Source: Prevotella sp. (GTDB lineage Bacteria; Bacteroidota; Bacteroidia; Bacteroidales; Bacteroidaceae). Taken from it: 36,669 nucleotides of DNA. The notes under the pieces are model-generated. The model had not been told where the DNA came from. It ran no database searches and saw only the letters and a program-made list of their open reading frames with translations. Both the position numbers and the translations under genes were made by a program. Within the stretch, counting starts at the first letter, position 1. Every line of letters starts with the position of its first letter. This document shows positions 14,534 through 23,813 of the stretch, one piece after another. The stretch lies in the NCBI GenBank assembly GCA_017455845.1, contig JAFSYY010000074.1, positions 1-36,669 of the forward strand, written 5' to 3'.

Positions 14534-16399
14534 TCAGAAGCCGATCTTGCCGTTCCAGCGCATGTACCAGTTGCTGACGGTGCTCAGTTTCTGGAACTGT
14601 CCCTTCATGGCCTCGCGGTTGGCCTCACCAGCGCGGCTGCTGATCTGGTTGACCATGAACTCGCCGGGGTTGGCCTGACGCTTGGCAAAGCGCATCAAGT
14701 CGTAGTAGCGTGTACCCTCGAAGGCAAACTCCAGTGCGCCCTCGTTGAGGATAAGGCTATCCACAAAGACCTGCTGGCGGGCGGTGAGGGCCTCAGCGGT
14801 GATGGTGCTGTCCTCGGGCAGTTGGTACGACTCGTTCATAGGTGTCCATCCCGAGCCGCGGCTGTGCATACCCATGGTGTTATGGGTAGCCACTCTTGCG
14901 CCGTTGAGCAGGTCGTCTGACGTATAGAGTGCATACTGGTTGGCAGGGAAGTTGAACTGCGAGATATAAATGGAGTCGCTCTGGCTGTAGTATGGATAGA
15001 CCTCCGTGGTGAGTTGCTGGTTGTTAAGACCTGTTGACAGGATGAGGAAGGCCATACGCGGATAGCCGGCCTGGTTGAGGGCCTCAGCCATGCGCAGGTA
15101 GAGCATCTGGCGGCGGTAGATATGTACATTGCGCGAAGAATACTTGCTAATGTTTTGTGTCTCTATGCGCTCGCCATTGTTATACCGATAACTCTCGGTC
15201 CATGTGGCGAAGAGGCGCATGTCGCCATCGCGATGGTTGGAGAAGCCCTTCGGTGCTATCATGGCTGTTGTACCCGAAGAGTTGAGTGCGCAGAAGTCTT
15301 GTGCGGCCGAGATCTCTTCCATGCGCTTCGACGGCTCAATGCTCACCTTGTAGGAATTCTCCTCTCTGGAGTTAAAGAGGTTGCGCAGTTCACTGTAGTT
15401 GCCCTCAGCCTTGATGGAGTCGCCCGGAATCATGGTGATGAGTTCTGCATCCTTGTCATACGACTCGCTCTTGAGAGATGAAGACCATGAGTCGAACATC
15501 ACCTGCCAGGTTGACGAGCCCGGCATCCATGACGTATAACTGGTGCCTACGGCATAGGTGCTGTTGTCGCCGTTGCGCTGGCTGATATAATTGTAATAGC
15601 AGTTTGCCGCACTCTTGTAGTCGTTCACGCTCTGGGTCTCGGAGGCTTTCCACAGATAGAGGTCGCCAAGCACCACATAGAGCGGGAAATAGAAGAAACG
15701 CGAGTCGGTATTGCGTATGGTGCCATAGAACGGATACTCGTTGGCCACGTCGGCGTCGGCATTGGTGTATTCCTGGATGAGTTTCTCCAGGTCGTCGATG
15801 AAATACGTGCAGATAGCCTGCAGGTCGTACATGTCGTAGGTCTGCTCAGACTCCTCCTTGGTGAGGATGGGCATGGTGACGAACGGCACGCGGCCGTAGT
15901 TGAGTGCCAGTTGGAGGTAGGTCCAGGCGCGTATGCCCTTCACGGCAGCATACTCTTTGAGGAAGATAAACTCCTTGCGGTTGTTGCGCAAGTCAACATT
16001 CGCATGCTCAATGAAGTAGTTGCAGTTGTTGATGACGGCATAGTAGTCGCGGGGCTGGTTGTACTTGTTGTCGTCGCCGATATTGAAGAGGGCCATGTCG
16101 CGCAGGTCGGCATCGGCATCACTGGTCAGGGTCACCAGGTCGCCGCGCACCTCACCGAGTAGTATGGTGCGGTCGGCAATGGCCTGCAGTTTGCTCAGGA
16201 TGCCCGTCATGGAGTAGAGGGTGTCGATGGCGCTGTTCAGGTGCTCGTCGTCAGCGTAGATGACGTGGTCGGACTCCTGGTCGAAGAAGTCGGCACAGGA
16301 AATGAAGAATGAAGAATGAAGAATGAATAATGCTGCGCCGAGCAACTTCACCGTCATTTTCATGCTTCGTTTCCATGTATTGCAAAAATTCTTTTTCAT
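14534..16399 (-). CDS. susD: SusD/RagB family nutrient-binding lipoprotein (pair 1)
   Basis: 621 residues from the ATG at 16399; the frame extends to an ATG at 16453, but the inner start gives a proper lipoprotein signal peptide (MKKNFCNTWKRS, hydrophobic core [15 protein letters not shown], then Cys). SusD proteins bind ligand at the surface and sit as a lid on SusC. SusD-like features are the N-terminal ADFFDQESDHVIYADDEHL, helices with DYYAVINNCNYFIEHA and KEYAAVKGIRAWTYLQLALNYGRVPF (TPR-like core), and near the C-terminus MLYLRMAEALNQAG and LEFAFEGTRYYDLMRFAKRQ. It follows its SusC with a short spacer and is the last gene of the block. The first 34 codons and the leader are nearly identical to those of the FAS1 gene at 19818-21614. 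The shared heptamer DNA encodes the signal-peptide core. Confidence 0.9.
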   Translation of the reverse strand: MKKNFCNTWKRSMKMTVKLLGAALFILHSSFFISCADFFDQESDHVIYADDEHLNSAIDTLYSMTGILSKLQAIADRTILLGEVRGDLVTLTSDADADLRDMALFNIGDDNKYNQPRDYYAVINNCNYFIEHANVDLRNNRKEFIFLKEYAAVKGIRAWTYLQLALNYGRVPFVTMPILTKEESEQTYDMYDLQAICTYFIDDLEKLIQEYTNADADVANEYPFYGTIRNTDSRFFYFPLYVVLGDLYLWKASETQSVNDYKSAANCYYNYISQRNGDNSTYAVGTSYTSWMPGSSTWQVMFDSWSSSLKSESYDKDAELITMIPGDSIKAEGNYSELRNLFNSREENSYKVSIEPSKRMEEISAAQDFCALNSSGTTAMIAPKGFSNHRDGDMRLFATWTESYRYNNGERIETQNISKYSSRNVHIYRRQMLYLRMAEALNQAGYPRMAFLILSTGLNNQQLTTEVYPYYSQSDSIYISQFNFPANQYALYTSDDLLNGARVATHNTMGMHSRGSGWTPMNESYQLPEDSTITAEALTARQQVFVDSLILNEGALEFAFEGTRYYDLMRFAKRQANPGEFMVNQISSRAGEANREAMKGQFQKLSTVSNWYMRWNGKIGF

Positions 16400-16471
16400 A
16401 ATTGTTTCATTATTTAGTCTACCTGTAGCGGTAGCAAATTCTTCATTCTTCATTTTTCACTCTTCATTTTA
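16296..16471 (-). repeat. Shared 176-bp leader cassette, copy A
   Basis: Extends from the stop codon (TAA, 16469-16471) of the upstream SusC gene, through the spacer and signal-peptide codons, to the lipobox of the SusD gene. It aligns without gaps to 21511-21686 with only a handful of differences. Contains GAAGAAT heptamers at 16304-16324 and heptamer-like ATTCTTC units near 16438-16468. Confidence 0.92.
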
Positions 16472-19400
16472 GAGGTTAATCTTCACACCTGCCACGATGC
16501 TGGGGCTCAGGCCCAAGTAGCCCAGGTCGATGCCCTGGCCAATGACGTTGCTGGTCATTGAGAACTCGGGGTCGGTGCCCAGATACTTCGTAAAGGTGAG
16601 CAGGTTGTTGCCCTGGATCCAGAACTGCATGCCCTGGATAAACTCAGAGTTCAGGGGCAGGTCGTAAGACAGCGTCACCTGCTTGAGGCGCAGGTAGGAG
16701 CCGTCCTCGATCCAGCGGTCGCTGAAGCGTGCGTTGCCCATGGGGTCCTGGAAGGTGATGCGTGGCATGTCGGTCTGCTGACCCTCCACCTGCCAGCGGC
16801 GCTGCATGGCCGTGGTCTGGTTCATGAAGCGGCTGCCGCCCTCCAGTTGTGAGCGCATGTAGTTATACACATCGTTGCCCAGCGAGTAGTTGAACCTCAC
16901 GTCGAGTTTAAACTGCTTCCAAGCCAGGGTGGTAAAGATGTTGCCGTAGATGTCGGGATTGGGGTCACCGATGACCACGCGGTCTTTCTCGTTAATCTCG
17001 TGGTCGCCGTTCTGATCGACGAAGTGCATGTCGCCGGCGCCGAAGTACATCTTGTCCTCACCGTTGCTGGCCAGAATATAAAGGGCAGCCTGGTCGGCCT
17101 CCTCGGTGGTGGCGAAGACACCGGCGGTCTGGTAGCCGTAGAACAGGTTGGCGGCCTGGCCAACCTCCGAGAGGATGGTGGCGCCGTAGACCTCTGTCTC
17201 TATGCCGCCTGCGGGCAGTTCGGTAATCTCGTTCTTATAGTGGCCCACGGTAGCACCTACCTGCCATTTCCAGTCCTTCAGGTTGAGCACCTTTACGCAG
17301 GCAGAAGCATCGAAGCCGGTATTTTTCAGTTTACCGCCGTTGCTCCAGTTCTGATCCAGACCGCTGAGGAATCCCAGCGACTGGCGGGTAAGCAGGTTGT
17401 CGGTGGTAGAGTGGAAGAAATTGAAGGTCAGTGCCACGCGGTTGTTCAGGAAACTCGACTCGAAGCCGGCGTTCAGGCGGCGTGTGGTCTCCCACTGTAT
17501 CTTCGTGTTGCCAATGCCACTGAACGACAGTGCCGAGGCTGTGTGGAGATACTGCTGTGCACGGAAGTAACTGCGTGCGGCGTAGTAGTCGATGTCGTCG
17601 TTACCGCTGATGTCGTAGCCGGCGGTCAGACGCAGGTAGTCAATACCCTTGACCTTGGCCATCCACGGCTCGTTGGTCATCACCCATGAGGCCTGCACGG
17701 AGGGGAACAGTCCCCAGGCAGCCTTGAACAGGCGCACGTCGCCGCCGTCCTGTCCGAATCGCGACGACCCTTCCATGGTCAGGTTAGCCTGCACGTAGTA
17801 GCGGCTCTTGAAGTTGTACTCTGCCTGTGCATACCATGCCAGGTTGTTCCAGGTGTCGTTGGTGCCCTCCACCTTACGGTCGGTAGAGGCACTGAACGGT
17901 GTCTTGTCGGTACCGCTGTTATAGGCCAGTTGCGAGTTCATGGTATAGGTCTCCCAGTTGATGCGTGCACCGCCGAAGGCATGCACATAGTGTGCGCCGT
18001 AGCGGTTGCTCCAGTCCAGGCGGGTGTCGCTCATCACCGAGTTCTGCTTCGACGACAGCGAGCGTTTCTCGTTGTCGCGGTAGCCGCCGATGCTGCTTAC
18101 ATAGTAACTGGGTGTACCGTTGATGGGGATATAGTATTCCTCGTTGGTATTCACCAGGTTGTAACTGAAATGCTCGCTGAGTGTGAGGTTGGCGTTGAAA
18201 TGGAACTTGGGTGTCACCGTCAGGTTGAGCATCGAGTTCTCGAAGCGGTTCTTGTTCTCTGCATCGCCATACTCGTTCAGGGCGGCGGGGTTGCCCAGAC
18301 GCCAGTTGTAGTTACTATAGTTGGCCAGGGCCTCGTCCAGGTAATCTTCCTGCTCAATGTCGTAGTGGCTGGCGCTGAAGCCCACCTTGGGTCCGCCGTA
18401 ACTGTAGGCGTTGAGGAACGGGCTCTTGGCGTATGCCAGGAAAGCCGGCGACGTTGGCGTGCCCTCGTCGTAGCCCTCCGGAGCGCCGTCGTTGCGTATG
18501 TTGCGGGTGATATTGGCAAACGAGGCATCGAAGCGCACGTCGAGTTGCTTCAGCAGCGAAATGTCGGTGTTGAAGCGAATGTTCAAACGATCCATGTCGT
18601 TGTATTCCAGCGTGCTCTGGGCATTGGTATAGCCTACGGAGAGGTTGTAGTTGGCCACCTCGTCACCACCTTCCACGTTGATGCCGTAGTTCTGGGTAAA
18701 GGCCGTGCGATAGACGTAGTCTTTCCAGTCGGTATCGTTGTGGTAGAGTCGGTAGTAGTAGTTGTCCTGTCCGTTCTGCAGCGTCTGGCGCTCGTCCAGG
18801 AACTTGAACTTGTTGAGGCGTGTGTTGGTGGTCTTCAGCAGTTCCGAAGCATAGCCCCTGTACTGCTCTGCACCCATCACCGACAGATATTTCGGTTCCA
18901 GTGTCACGCCGGCCGACACGCTGGCCGTGATGCGTGTGGCCATCGACTTGTTGCGGCGTGTGTCGATGAGGATGACACCATTGCCGCCCCTGGCACCATA
19001 GAGGGCCGTACCGTTGCGCACCACTGTCACCTTCTCGATGTCGGCGGGGTTGAGTGCCGACAGGATGTCGTTGTAGAAGCCGTCGTGCAACAGTGTGCGG
19101 CCATACTGCTGCTCTACGATGACACCGTCGATGACGATGAGGGGCTGGGCGTTGACGTTCAGTGAGTTAAGGCCCTGAATAAACATCACGCTACCCACGC
19201 CGGGCGTGCCGTTGCGACCGATGGTGTACACCTGGCCGCCCAGACGGTTCTGCACCTCGTCCTTGATGTTGATGGCAGGGCTGAACCTGAAGTCGGTGGT
19301 CGCATAATCGTTGCGCAGATTGGTCTGCTGACCATATTCGGCCTTGAAGGCGGTGGTATAGAGTTTGGCCGTCTTCTGGTTTTCACCTTCCAGGAGTCCC

Positions 19401-19783
19401 AGCCTCACGGAATTATAGTCGGGGCTGCTCACGATGACCGACGAGGCGAAGAGTGGCACCTTCAGTTCGTAGGTACCGTCGTCTTCGGTCAGCACGCTGT
19501 AGCCGTCGATTTCCACCGCCTTGACGATGGCACCGCTGACAGGCTTCCCCGTGGCGGCATCGAGCACGATGCCCTTTACCGTGCGTGTCTCGTATTGCTT
19601 CTGCTTGGGCGTGAAGGCACGAGCGGCCGTCACCTCCTCTTCCTCTCCGTCGTCGGAGTCGTCGTCCTGCGCCATGGCGGTCTGTGGCAGAGCCATCAAG
19701 CCAAAGAACAATGCACACTGTACCATGCACATACGGCTGCGCAGTATCTCAATGGGATTTATATATCTTAATTTCATATTCAT
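16469..19783 (-). CDS. susC: SusC/RagA family TonB-linked outer-membrane protein (pair 1)
   Basis: 1104 residues. ATG at 19783 (a second at 19777 is possible). Signal-like hydrophobic segment (CALFFGLMALPQTAMAQ), then an unusually acidic stretch (DDDSDDGEEEE), a carboxypeptidase-regulatory-like domain (about 66-135: VKGIVLDAATGKPVSGAIVKAV…TEDDGTYELKVP), and a plug domain (about 180-290) with VMFIQGLNSLNVNAQPLIVIDG and the SusC signature form ALYGARGGNGVILIDT. The barrel ends SPSIVAGVKINL. It imports the ligand captured by its SusD using TonB energy. Followed by its SusD gene after the shared leader cassette, and preceded 34 bp upstream by a FAS1 lipoprotein gene. Confidence 0.93.
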   Translation of the reverse strand: MNMKLRYINPIEILRSRMCMVQCALFFGLMALPQTAMAQDDDSDDGEEEEVTAARAFTPKQKQYETRTVKGIVLDAATGKPVSGAIVKAVEIDGYSVLTEDDGTYELKVPLFASSVIVSSPDYNSVRLGLLEGENQKTAKLYTTAFKAEYGQQTNLRNDYATTDFRFSPAINIKDEVQNRLGGQVYTIGRNGTPGVGSVMFIQGLNSLNVNAQPLIVIDGVIVEQQYGRTLLHDGFYNDILSALNPADIEKVTVVRNGTALYGARGGNGVILIDTRRNKSMATRITASVSAGVTLEPKYLSVMGAEQYRGYASELLKTTNTRLNKFKFLDERQTLQNGQDNYYYRLYHNDTDWKDYVYRTAFTQNYGINVEGGDEVANYNLSVGYTNAQSTLEYNDMDRLNIRFNTDISLLKQLDVRFDASFANITRNIRNDGAPEGYDEGTPTSPAFLAYAKSPFLNAYSYGGPKVGFSASHYDIEQEDYLDEALANYSNYNWRLGNPAALNEYGDAENKNRFENSMLNLTVTPKFHFNANLTLSEHFSYNLVNTNEEYYIPINGTPSYYVSSIGGYRDNEKRSLSSKQNSVMSDTRLDWSNRYGAHYVHAFGGARINWETYTMNSQLAYNSGTDKTPFSASTDRKVEGTNDTWNNLAWYAQAEYNFKSRYYVQANLTMEGSSRFGQDGGDVRLFKAAWGLFPSVQASWVMTNEPWMAKVKGIDYLRLTAGYDISGNDDIDYYAARSYFRAQQYLHTASALSFSGIGNTKIQWETTRRLNAGFESSFLNNRVALTFNFFHSTTDNLLTRQSLGFLSGLDQNWSNGGKLKNTGFDASACVKVLNLKDWKWQVGATVGHYKNEITELPAGGIETEVYGATILSEVGQAANLFYGYQTAGVFATTEEADQAALYILASNGEDKMYFGAGDMHFVDQNGDHEINEKDRVVIGDPNPDIYGNIFTTLAWKQFKLDVRFNYSLGNDVYNYMRSQLEGGSRFMNQTTAMQRRWQVEGQQTDMPRITFQDPMGNARFSDRWIEDGSYLRLKQVTLSYDLPLNSEFIQGMQFWIQGNNLLTFTKYLGTDPEFSMTSNVIGQGIDLGYLGLSPSIVAGVKINL

Positions 19784-19817
19784 ACCATTATTAGTTGTTC
19801 ATTACTCTTTGTACCAA

Positions 19818-21614
19818 TCACTCTTCATGAGGCTTCAGGATGATGGCATCGATATACATGGTGCGGGTGTGGGTTCCGCGACGAATCTGGGCCGGAGCCA
19901 CGTTGGTTTCTATGCGCAGGCGCACCTGAGCCTCCTCGCTCTCCTTCTTCAGTCCGTAACTGCACACATCGAACTTACGGTTGCTGGCCAGCAGGAAGCA
20001 GTCTACGGCATCAGGCGTGGTTGTAAACGTGCCCAGTTTCTCACCTATCACCTCTTTGCCTCCTGCACCCTTGTAGACATTATCCTGTCCTAACTGGTCC
20101 TTATAGATCAGATAACACTCCAGGATGGTGGGCACGCGCTGCTCTTCGGTAGCGGTGCTGTCGTTGGCAGCAACGGGTGCCGTGAGCAGGTAGATGTCGT
20201 AGCCCACGTTCGACAGCACCTCGGGAATATTGAATGTCACCTTGGTCTGTTCACCGTTGACGATGGGCTCGGCCTTGATAAAGCCGTGGTTAGACACCTG
20301 GTCGTAGTATTCATTGTCGTTAGACGATGAGAGCGTTATCACGCTCGTTGCAACCTCTTCCGTACCACTGGGATGTTCTTTGTCCGTCTTGTCCGGATTA
20401 ATCCATTTGCCTAACTCGTTCACGCTGCCCGAACCCTCGGCCTCGATGATGCGTGTGCGCATGAAGGTCTCTGTGGGTTTGATGTTCCATTGTGAGGCTT
20501 TCATCACCCGGCCATTGCTGCACTCCACGTTCTGTGTGCCGGAGAACACGCGGGCAGGGTCGTTGTACTGGTAATAGTGCAGCGTGTCGGCGCCCCACAT
20601 ATACTTGCGCGAGTTGTAGTACAGGACGGCATTGGTCGACATGGCCGAGTCTTGCAGCATCTTATCGGTGTTGAGCGTGCGGCTGAACACCGTGCCTTCG
20701 ACAATGGCCAGGCGCGAGTTGGTGAAGATCATCGAGTCGCGGTCCTCGGTAATGGAGTCGTGATAGTTGTAGTAGGTCTCATACTTCTCTATCAGTTCCT
20801 TCCAAACCTGGTTGGTGGGTGCTATAAACCAGTAGGTGCTGTCTTCAGCGTTGAGGCGTCCCAGGTCGCTGAACAGTTCGTTGCGCTGGATGAACACCGA
20901 GTCCTGATAGGTGGTGCGTCCGTCCACCACTTCGCCCTTCACGCTCTGGTCGGGATCGAACTCCTTGTAGTAGAACCTTGGGTTATAGAGGAAACTGCGG
21001 AGGCTGTCCAGGTCGGCATCCTTGCGCACATATTCAAACACATTGGGGAAATAGTCCACCTTGTCCTCAATGGTGAAGAGCACGCCGTTGCCGTAGTGAC
21101 CGTTGTTGGTCAGCAGTGTGCTGCCGCCGAAGTCGCCGCTGTTCAGTGTCTGGTACTTGCCGTTCATCATCACGATGGAGTCGCTGTGCTGCGACGAGAC
21201 GGAGTAGTTGTAGAGGGCGATATGGTTCTGCAGGAACTCCTTGATGACGGTGTTGTCGTCATCGTTCACCGTGGCCCGCTCCGTTTTATACTGTGCGATG
21301 AGTGCATCGGCCTCCTCGGCAGAGAACTTGGCATTGACGGGTGCAAAGACGGTAAACACCTGACTGCTGGCCAGCGACTTGTCGTAGCCACATTCTTTCA
21401 CCACCTTTGCAAAGTTGCTCAGGTCCTGGTTGCCCTCAATGGCCTGCCACAGGGTGCCGCTAAGCACATGGTCGGATGTTCCCTCATAGTGGTCATCCCA
21501 CGTGTCCGTGCAGGAAATGACGAATGAAGAATGAAGAATGAAGAATGCTGCGCCGAGCAACTTCACTGTCATTTTCATGCTTCGTTTCCATGTATTGCAA
21601 AAAAACTTTTTCAT
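19818..21614 (-). CDS. Fasciclin (FAS1) domain lipoprotein, 598 residues
   Basis: ATG at 21614 is chosen because it gives a lipoprotein signal (MKKFFCNTWKRS, core LGAAFFILHSSFVIS, Cys); the frame opens at 21668. Two FAS1 domains are seen: the first (about 35-200) with NFAKVVKECGYDKSLASSQV, FTVFAPVNAKF and an internal FLQNHIALYNYSVS strand; the second (about 200-370) with SDLGRLNAEDSTYWFIAPTN. The C-terminal region (about 370-598) is beta-rich (TFMRTRIIEAEGSG…QVRLRIETNVAP…MYIDAIILKP), like a carbohydrate-binding-type jelly roll, though no family is certain. FAS1 domains mediate adhesion in other organisms; here a ligand-binding accessory role is inferred. It starts 17 bp or less after the preceding FAS1 gene if counted from the outer ATG; the inner start lies 69 bp from that stop. 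Confidence 0.85.
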   Translation of the reverse strand: MKKFFCNTWKRSMKMTVKLLGAAFFILHSSFVISCTDTWDDHYEGTSDHVLSGTLWQAIEGNQDLSNFAKVVKECGYDKSLASSQVFTVFAPVNAKFSAEEADALIAQYKTERATVNDDDNTVIKEFLQNHIALYNYSVSSQHSDSIVMMNGKYQTLNSGDFGGSTLLTNNGHYGNGVLFTIEDKVDYFPNVFEYVRKDADLDSLRSFLYNPRFYYKEFDPDQSVKGEVVDGRTTYQDSVFIQRNELFSDLGRLNAEDSTYWFIAPTNQVWKELIEKYETYYNYHDSITEDRDSMIFTNSRLAIVEGTVFSRTLNTDKMLQDSAMSTNAVLYYNSRKYMWGADTLHYYQYNDPARVFSGTQNVECSNGRVMKASQWNIKPTETFMRTRIIEAEGSGSVNELGKWINPDKTDKEHPSGTEEVATSVITLSSSNDNEYYDQVSNHGFIKAEPIVNGEQTKVTFNIPEVLSNVGYDIYLLTAPVAANDSTATEEQRVPTILECYLIYKDQLGQDNVYKGAGGKEVIGEKLGTFTTTPDAVDCFLLASNRKFDVCSYGLKKESEEAQVRLRIETNVAPAQIRRGTHTRTMYIDAIILKPHEE

Positions 21615-21686
21615 AATTGTTTCATTATTTAGTCTACCTGTAGCGGTAGCAAATTTTTCATTCTTCATTCTTCATTCTTCATTTTA
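21511..21686 (-). repeat. Shared 176-bp leader cassette, copy B
   Basis: Starts at the stop codon (TAA, 21684-21686) of the upstream FAS1 gene and runs to the lipobox of the next FAS1 gene. Same length and reading frame as copy A, although the downstream protein is unrelated. Confidence 0.92.
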
Positions 21687-23795
21687 CAGGTCATCCTCCA
21701 TGGCACCGTCGCCACTGACACCATAGACGCTCTTAGGCACAATCTCCAGGTAGTCGAGCATAAACTCGTTGTTGTTGCCCTGCTTGCCGTCACTGGCCAC
21801 GCGGAAGCGCAGGTAGTGGTCTTTGGTGGCATCGATGCGCACCTGGCAGAGCACGCGGCGGAAGGTACGGAAGTTACCCACGAAGTAATACTTTGTCGTA
21901 CCATTGGTGTGATACGTGCTGCGCGGAGCACGATAGGCGCCCAGGTTCTTCAGCAGTTTCTGCTCGGCAGCCTTGTCCTCGTCGCTCATCGCATCATAAT
22001 TGGCTGCGGTCTCGTCGTTTGTAAAACGGTCGCCGATGAAGGCCTCCTCGTTCAGATACTGCGTCATGTCAACGGGTATGCCCTGCGGCACACCGTCGAA
22101 ATAGACCTGGGCCACACCGCGGGTCTTCAGACCGCAGAAGCCCAGACGTATCTGGTAGTCGCCCGACTTGGGCACCGGTGGCAGCCGGAACTGGAAGTCG
22201 TAGTCGCCAAAGAGGTTCCACTCGTCGCCCTGCCACGACCAGAAGTTCTGGTGGGGTCGGCGGAGCACCACAGCGCAGTTGCTGAAGGTCACGCCGTCCA
22301 GATAGCCTTCGGGGAAGTAGAAGTTACGGCCGTTTTTCGGCACTGTGGCATCGTCGGGCGTGCCCGAGTTGTCGTCCTGGGTATAGTCGCCTACGTAGCG
22401 CATGTCGTTGGTCATCACCTCCGGGAAGACGGTTGAGAAGTCCATGCGTATGCGCATGTTCTGCACCTTGTCGCGCACATCCTCCGAGAACACCACGAGG
22501 TCGTCTACGTAGAAATAGTGTCCGTTGACGGCATCTAATTTGGTATCCACGGTGTCGTCGATCTTCGCGCCCTCAAACTGCCATTCGGCATCGTAGCGGC
22601 GGTTCACGTAGCGCTGTCCGGTCTCACCCTTACCCTTATGGTCCACGCCTTGCTTGTCGTTGCCCATGGTCAGTTGTTCTATCTTTACCATGGTATGGGG
22701 CAGCATGGTGTGGAACCACTCCACGGGGTTGGCCAGTGTGGTCTCAATGCCGAAGGCCTCGTTCATGGTCTTGTGGATTTCCTGTGTGAGTTTGTCCACG
22801 CTGGGCACGTAGCGGGTCATGATATGATACTGCACGAAGCGCTTCAGGGGGTTCACGCTGTCGGTCAGGTTCTCGAAGGCATGGCCTGCTGCCGACACAT
22901 CGTCGGGATAGACGGGGTCGTAGATCTTACAGGCCAGGTCGTAGAGTTGCTTGAGTTCCGACTGCGAGGTGTCAATGCCATATTCGGCAATCTTGGCCTT
23001 CAGCACATCGTTAGGCTCGACGAAGACGGTATAGCCGTATTTCTTCTCATCGGGCACCCATGCCACCTCTTTCCAGAAGTCGGAGGTGTAGTAGTATTTC
23101 GGATAGGCCTTGTTGTCGTAGTTGTCATCCTTCACCTTGGTGATGTCCTTGCTAACACCTGTATGTACAAGTGCATTGTTGAACATAGACACCAGGGAGT
23201 TGTCATTCAGGATGTCGCCAATGCTGCTGTTTGATTTCTCCAGCACGCGGTCGATGGGCTGCATGATGGCGTTCTCCACCGAGTCGTCCTTCAGTTCGAA
23301 GTCGATGTGTGCCAGGCCTTCGATGAAGATGACGGCGCGTCCCTGGTCGTCGAGTCCTGCCGACGTGCCTAAGTAGCGGCCGTTCATATTGGCCGTGACG
23401 ATGGTTTTACCCGTCATCTCAATGGTCGAGTACATGTTTGAAACCAGATGTGTGCGTGCAATGGTGTCGCAGTCAGCATCACTCAAATCGCTCACAGAAG
23501 TTTTGCCGTGTTCCTCCAAAAAGGCCTTCACGGCGTCGTTCGTCGGTACGAAGACGGTGTAGTGTCCGTAACTGGAGAGCAAGTCCATGAGGTTGGCGCT
23601 TTGGTTGGCACGCTCCACAATCTTGGTAAACTCACTGTAGTCCGAACGGTTGCGCAGGTAGTCGCTGGCCATCTCACCGGTGAAGGTGTAGAAGTTCTCA
23701 GCGTCTGGCTCGTCGGAGCAACTGGTCAGTCCCGGTGTCATCACAGCCAGGAACGCCAGCATCGCTATGATATTATTCTTGATGTTCATCATCAT
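21684..23795 (-). CDS. Fasciclin (FAS1) domain lipoprotein, 703 residues
   Basis: Begins MMMNIKNN; any of three consecutive ATGs (23795, 23792, 23789) may serve, with AAAGGAAC just upstream. Lipobox GLTSC near 26. First FAS1 domain about 45-220 (YSEFTKIVERANQSANLMDL, YGHYTVFVPTNDAVKAFLE, TIARTHLVSNMY, then VLEKS); second about 220-450 (DFWKEVAWVPDEKKYGYTVF, VEPNDVLKAKIAEYG, RFVQYHIMTRYV, ending near HYFYVDDLVVFS). The C-terminal 240 residues are beta-rich with a repeated receptor/ligand-like pattern (DYDFQFRLPPVPKSGDYQIR, RFRVASDGKQGNNNEFMLDY) resembling carbohydrate-binding jelly rolls. Outer-membrane surface location is inferred from the Cys plus Ser-Asp-Glu. It follows the SusD of pair 2 by 18 bp. 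Confidence 0.87.
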   Translation of the reverse strand: MMMNIKNNIIAMLAFLAVMTPGLTSCSDEPDAENFYTFTGEMASDYLRNRSDYSEFTKIVERANQSANLMDLLSSYGHYTVFVPTNDAVKAFLEEHGKTSVSDLSDADCDTIARTHLVSNMYSTIEMTGKTIVTANMNGRYLGTSAGLDDQGRAVIFIEGLAHIDFELKDDSVENAIMQPIDRVLEKSNSSIGDILNDNSLVSMFNNALVHTGVSKDITKVKDDNYDNKAYPKYYYTSDFWKEVAWVPDEKKYGYTVFVEPNDVLKAKIAEYGIDTSQSELKQLYDLACKIYDPVYPDDVSAAGHAFENLTDSVNPLKRFVQYHIMTRYVPSVDKLTQEIHKTMNEAFGIETTLANPVEWFHTMLPHTMVKIEQLTMGNDKQGVDHKGKGETGQRYVNRRYDAEWQFEGAKIDDTVDTKLDAVNGHYFYVDDLVVFSEDVRDKVQNMRIRMDFSTVFPEVMTNDMRYVGDYTQDDNSGTPDDATVPKNGRNFYFPEGYLDGVTFSNCAVVLRRPHQNFWSWQGDEWNLFGDYDFQFRLPPVPKSGDYQIRLGFCGLKTRGVAQVYFDGVPQGIPVDMTQYLNEEAFIGDRFTNDETAANYDAMSDEDKAAEQKLLKNLGAYRAPRSTYHTNGTTKYYFVGNFRTFRRVLCQVRIDATKDHYLRFRVASDGKQGNNNEFMLDYLEIVPKSVYGVSGDGAMEDDL

Positions 23796-23813
23796 GTTCC
23801 TTTCGTAAAAAGA

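Noticed and set aside
16399..16440. Promoter inside the shared leader cassette
   Set aside because: A TTTG is present, but no TAnnTTTG follows at the right distance.
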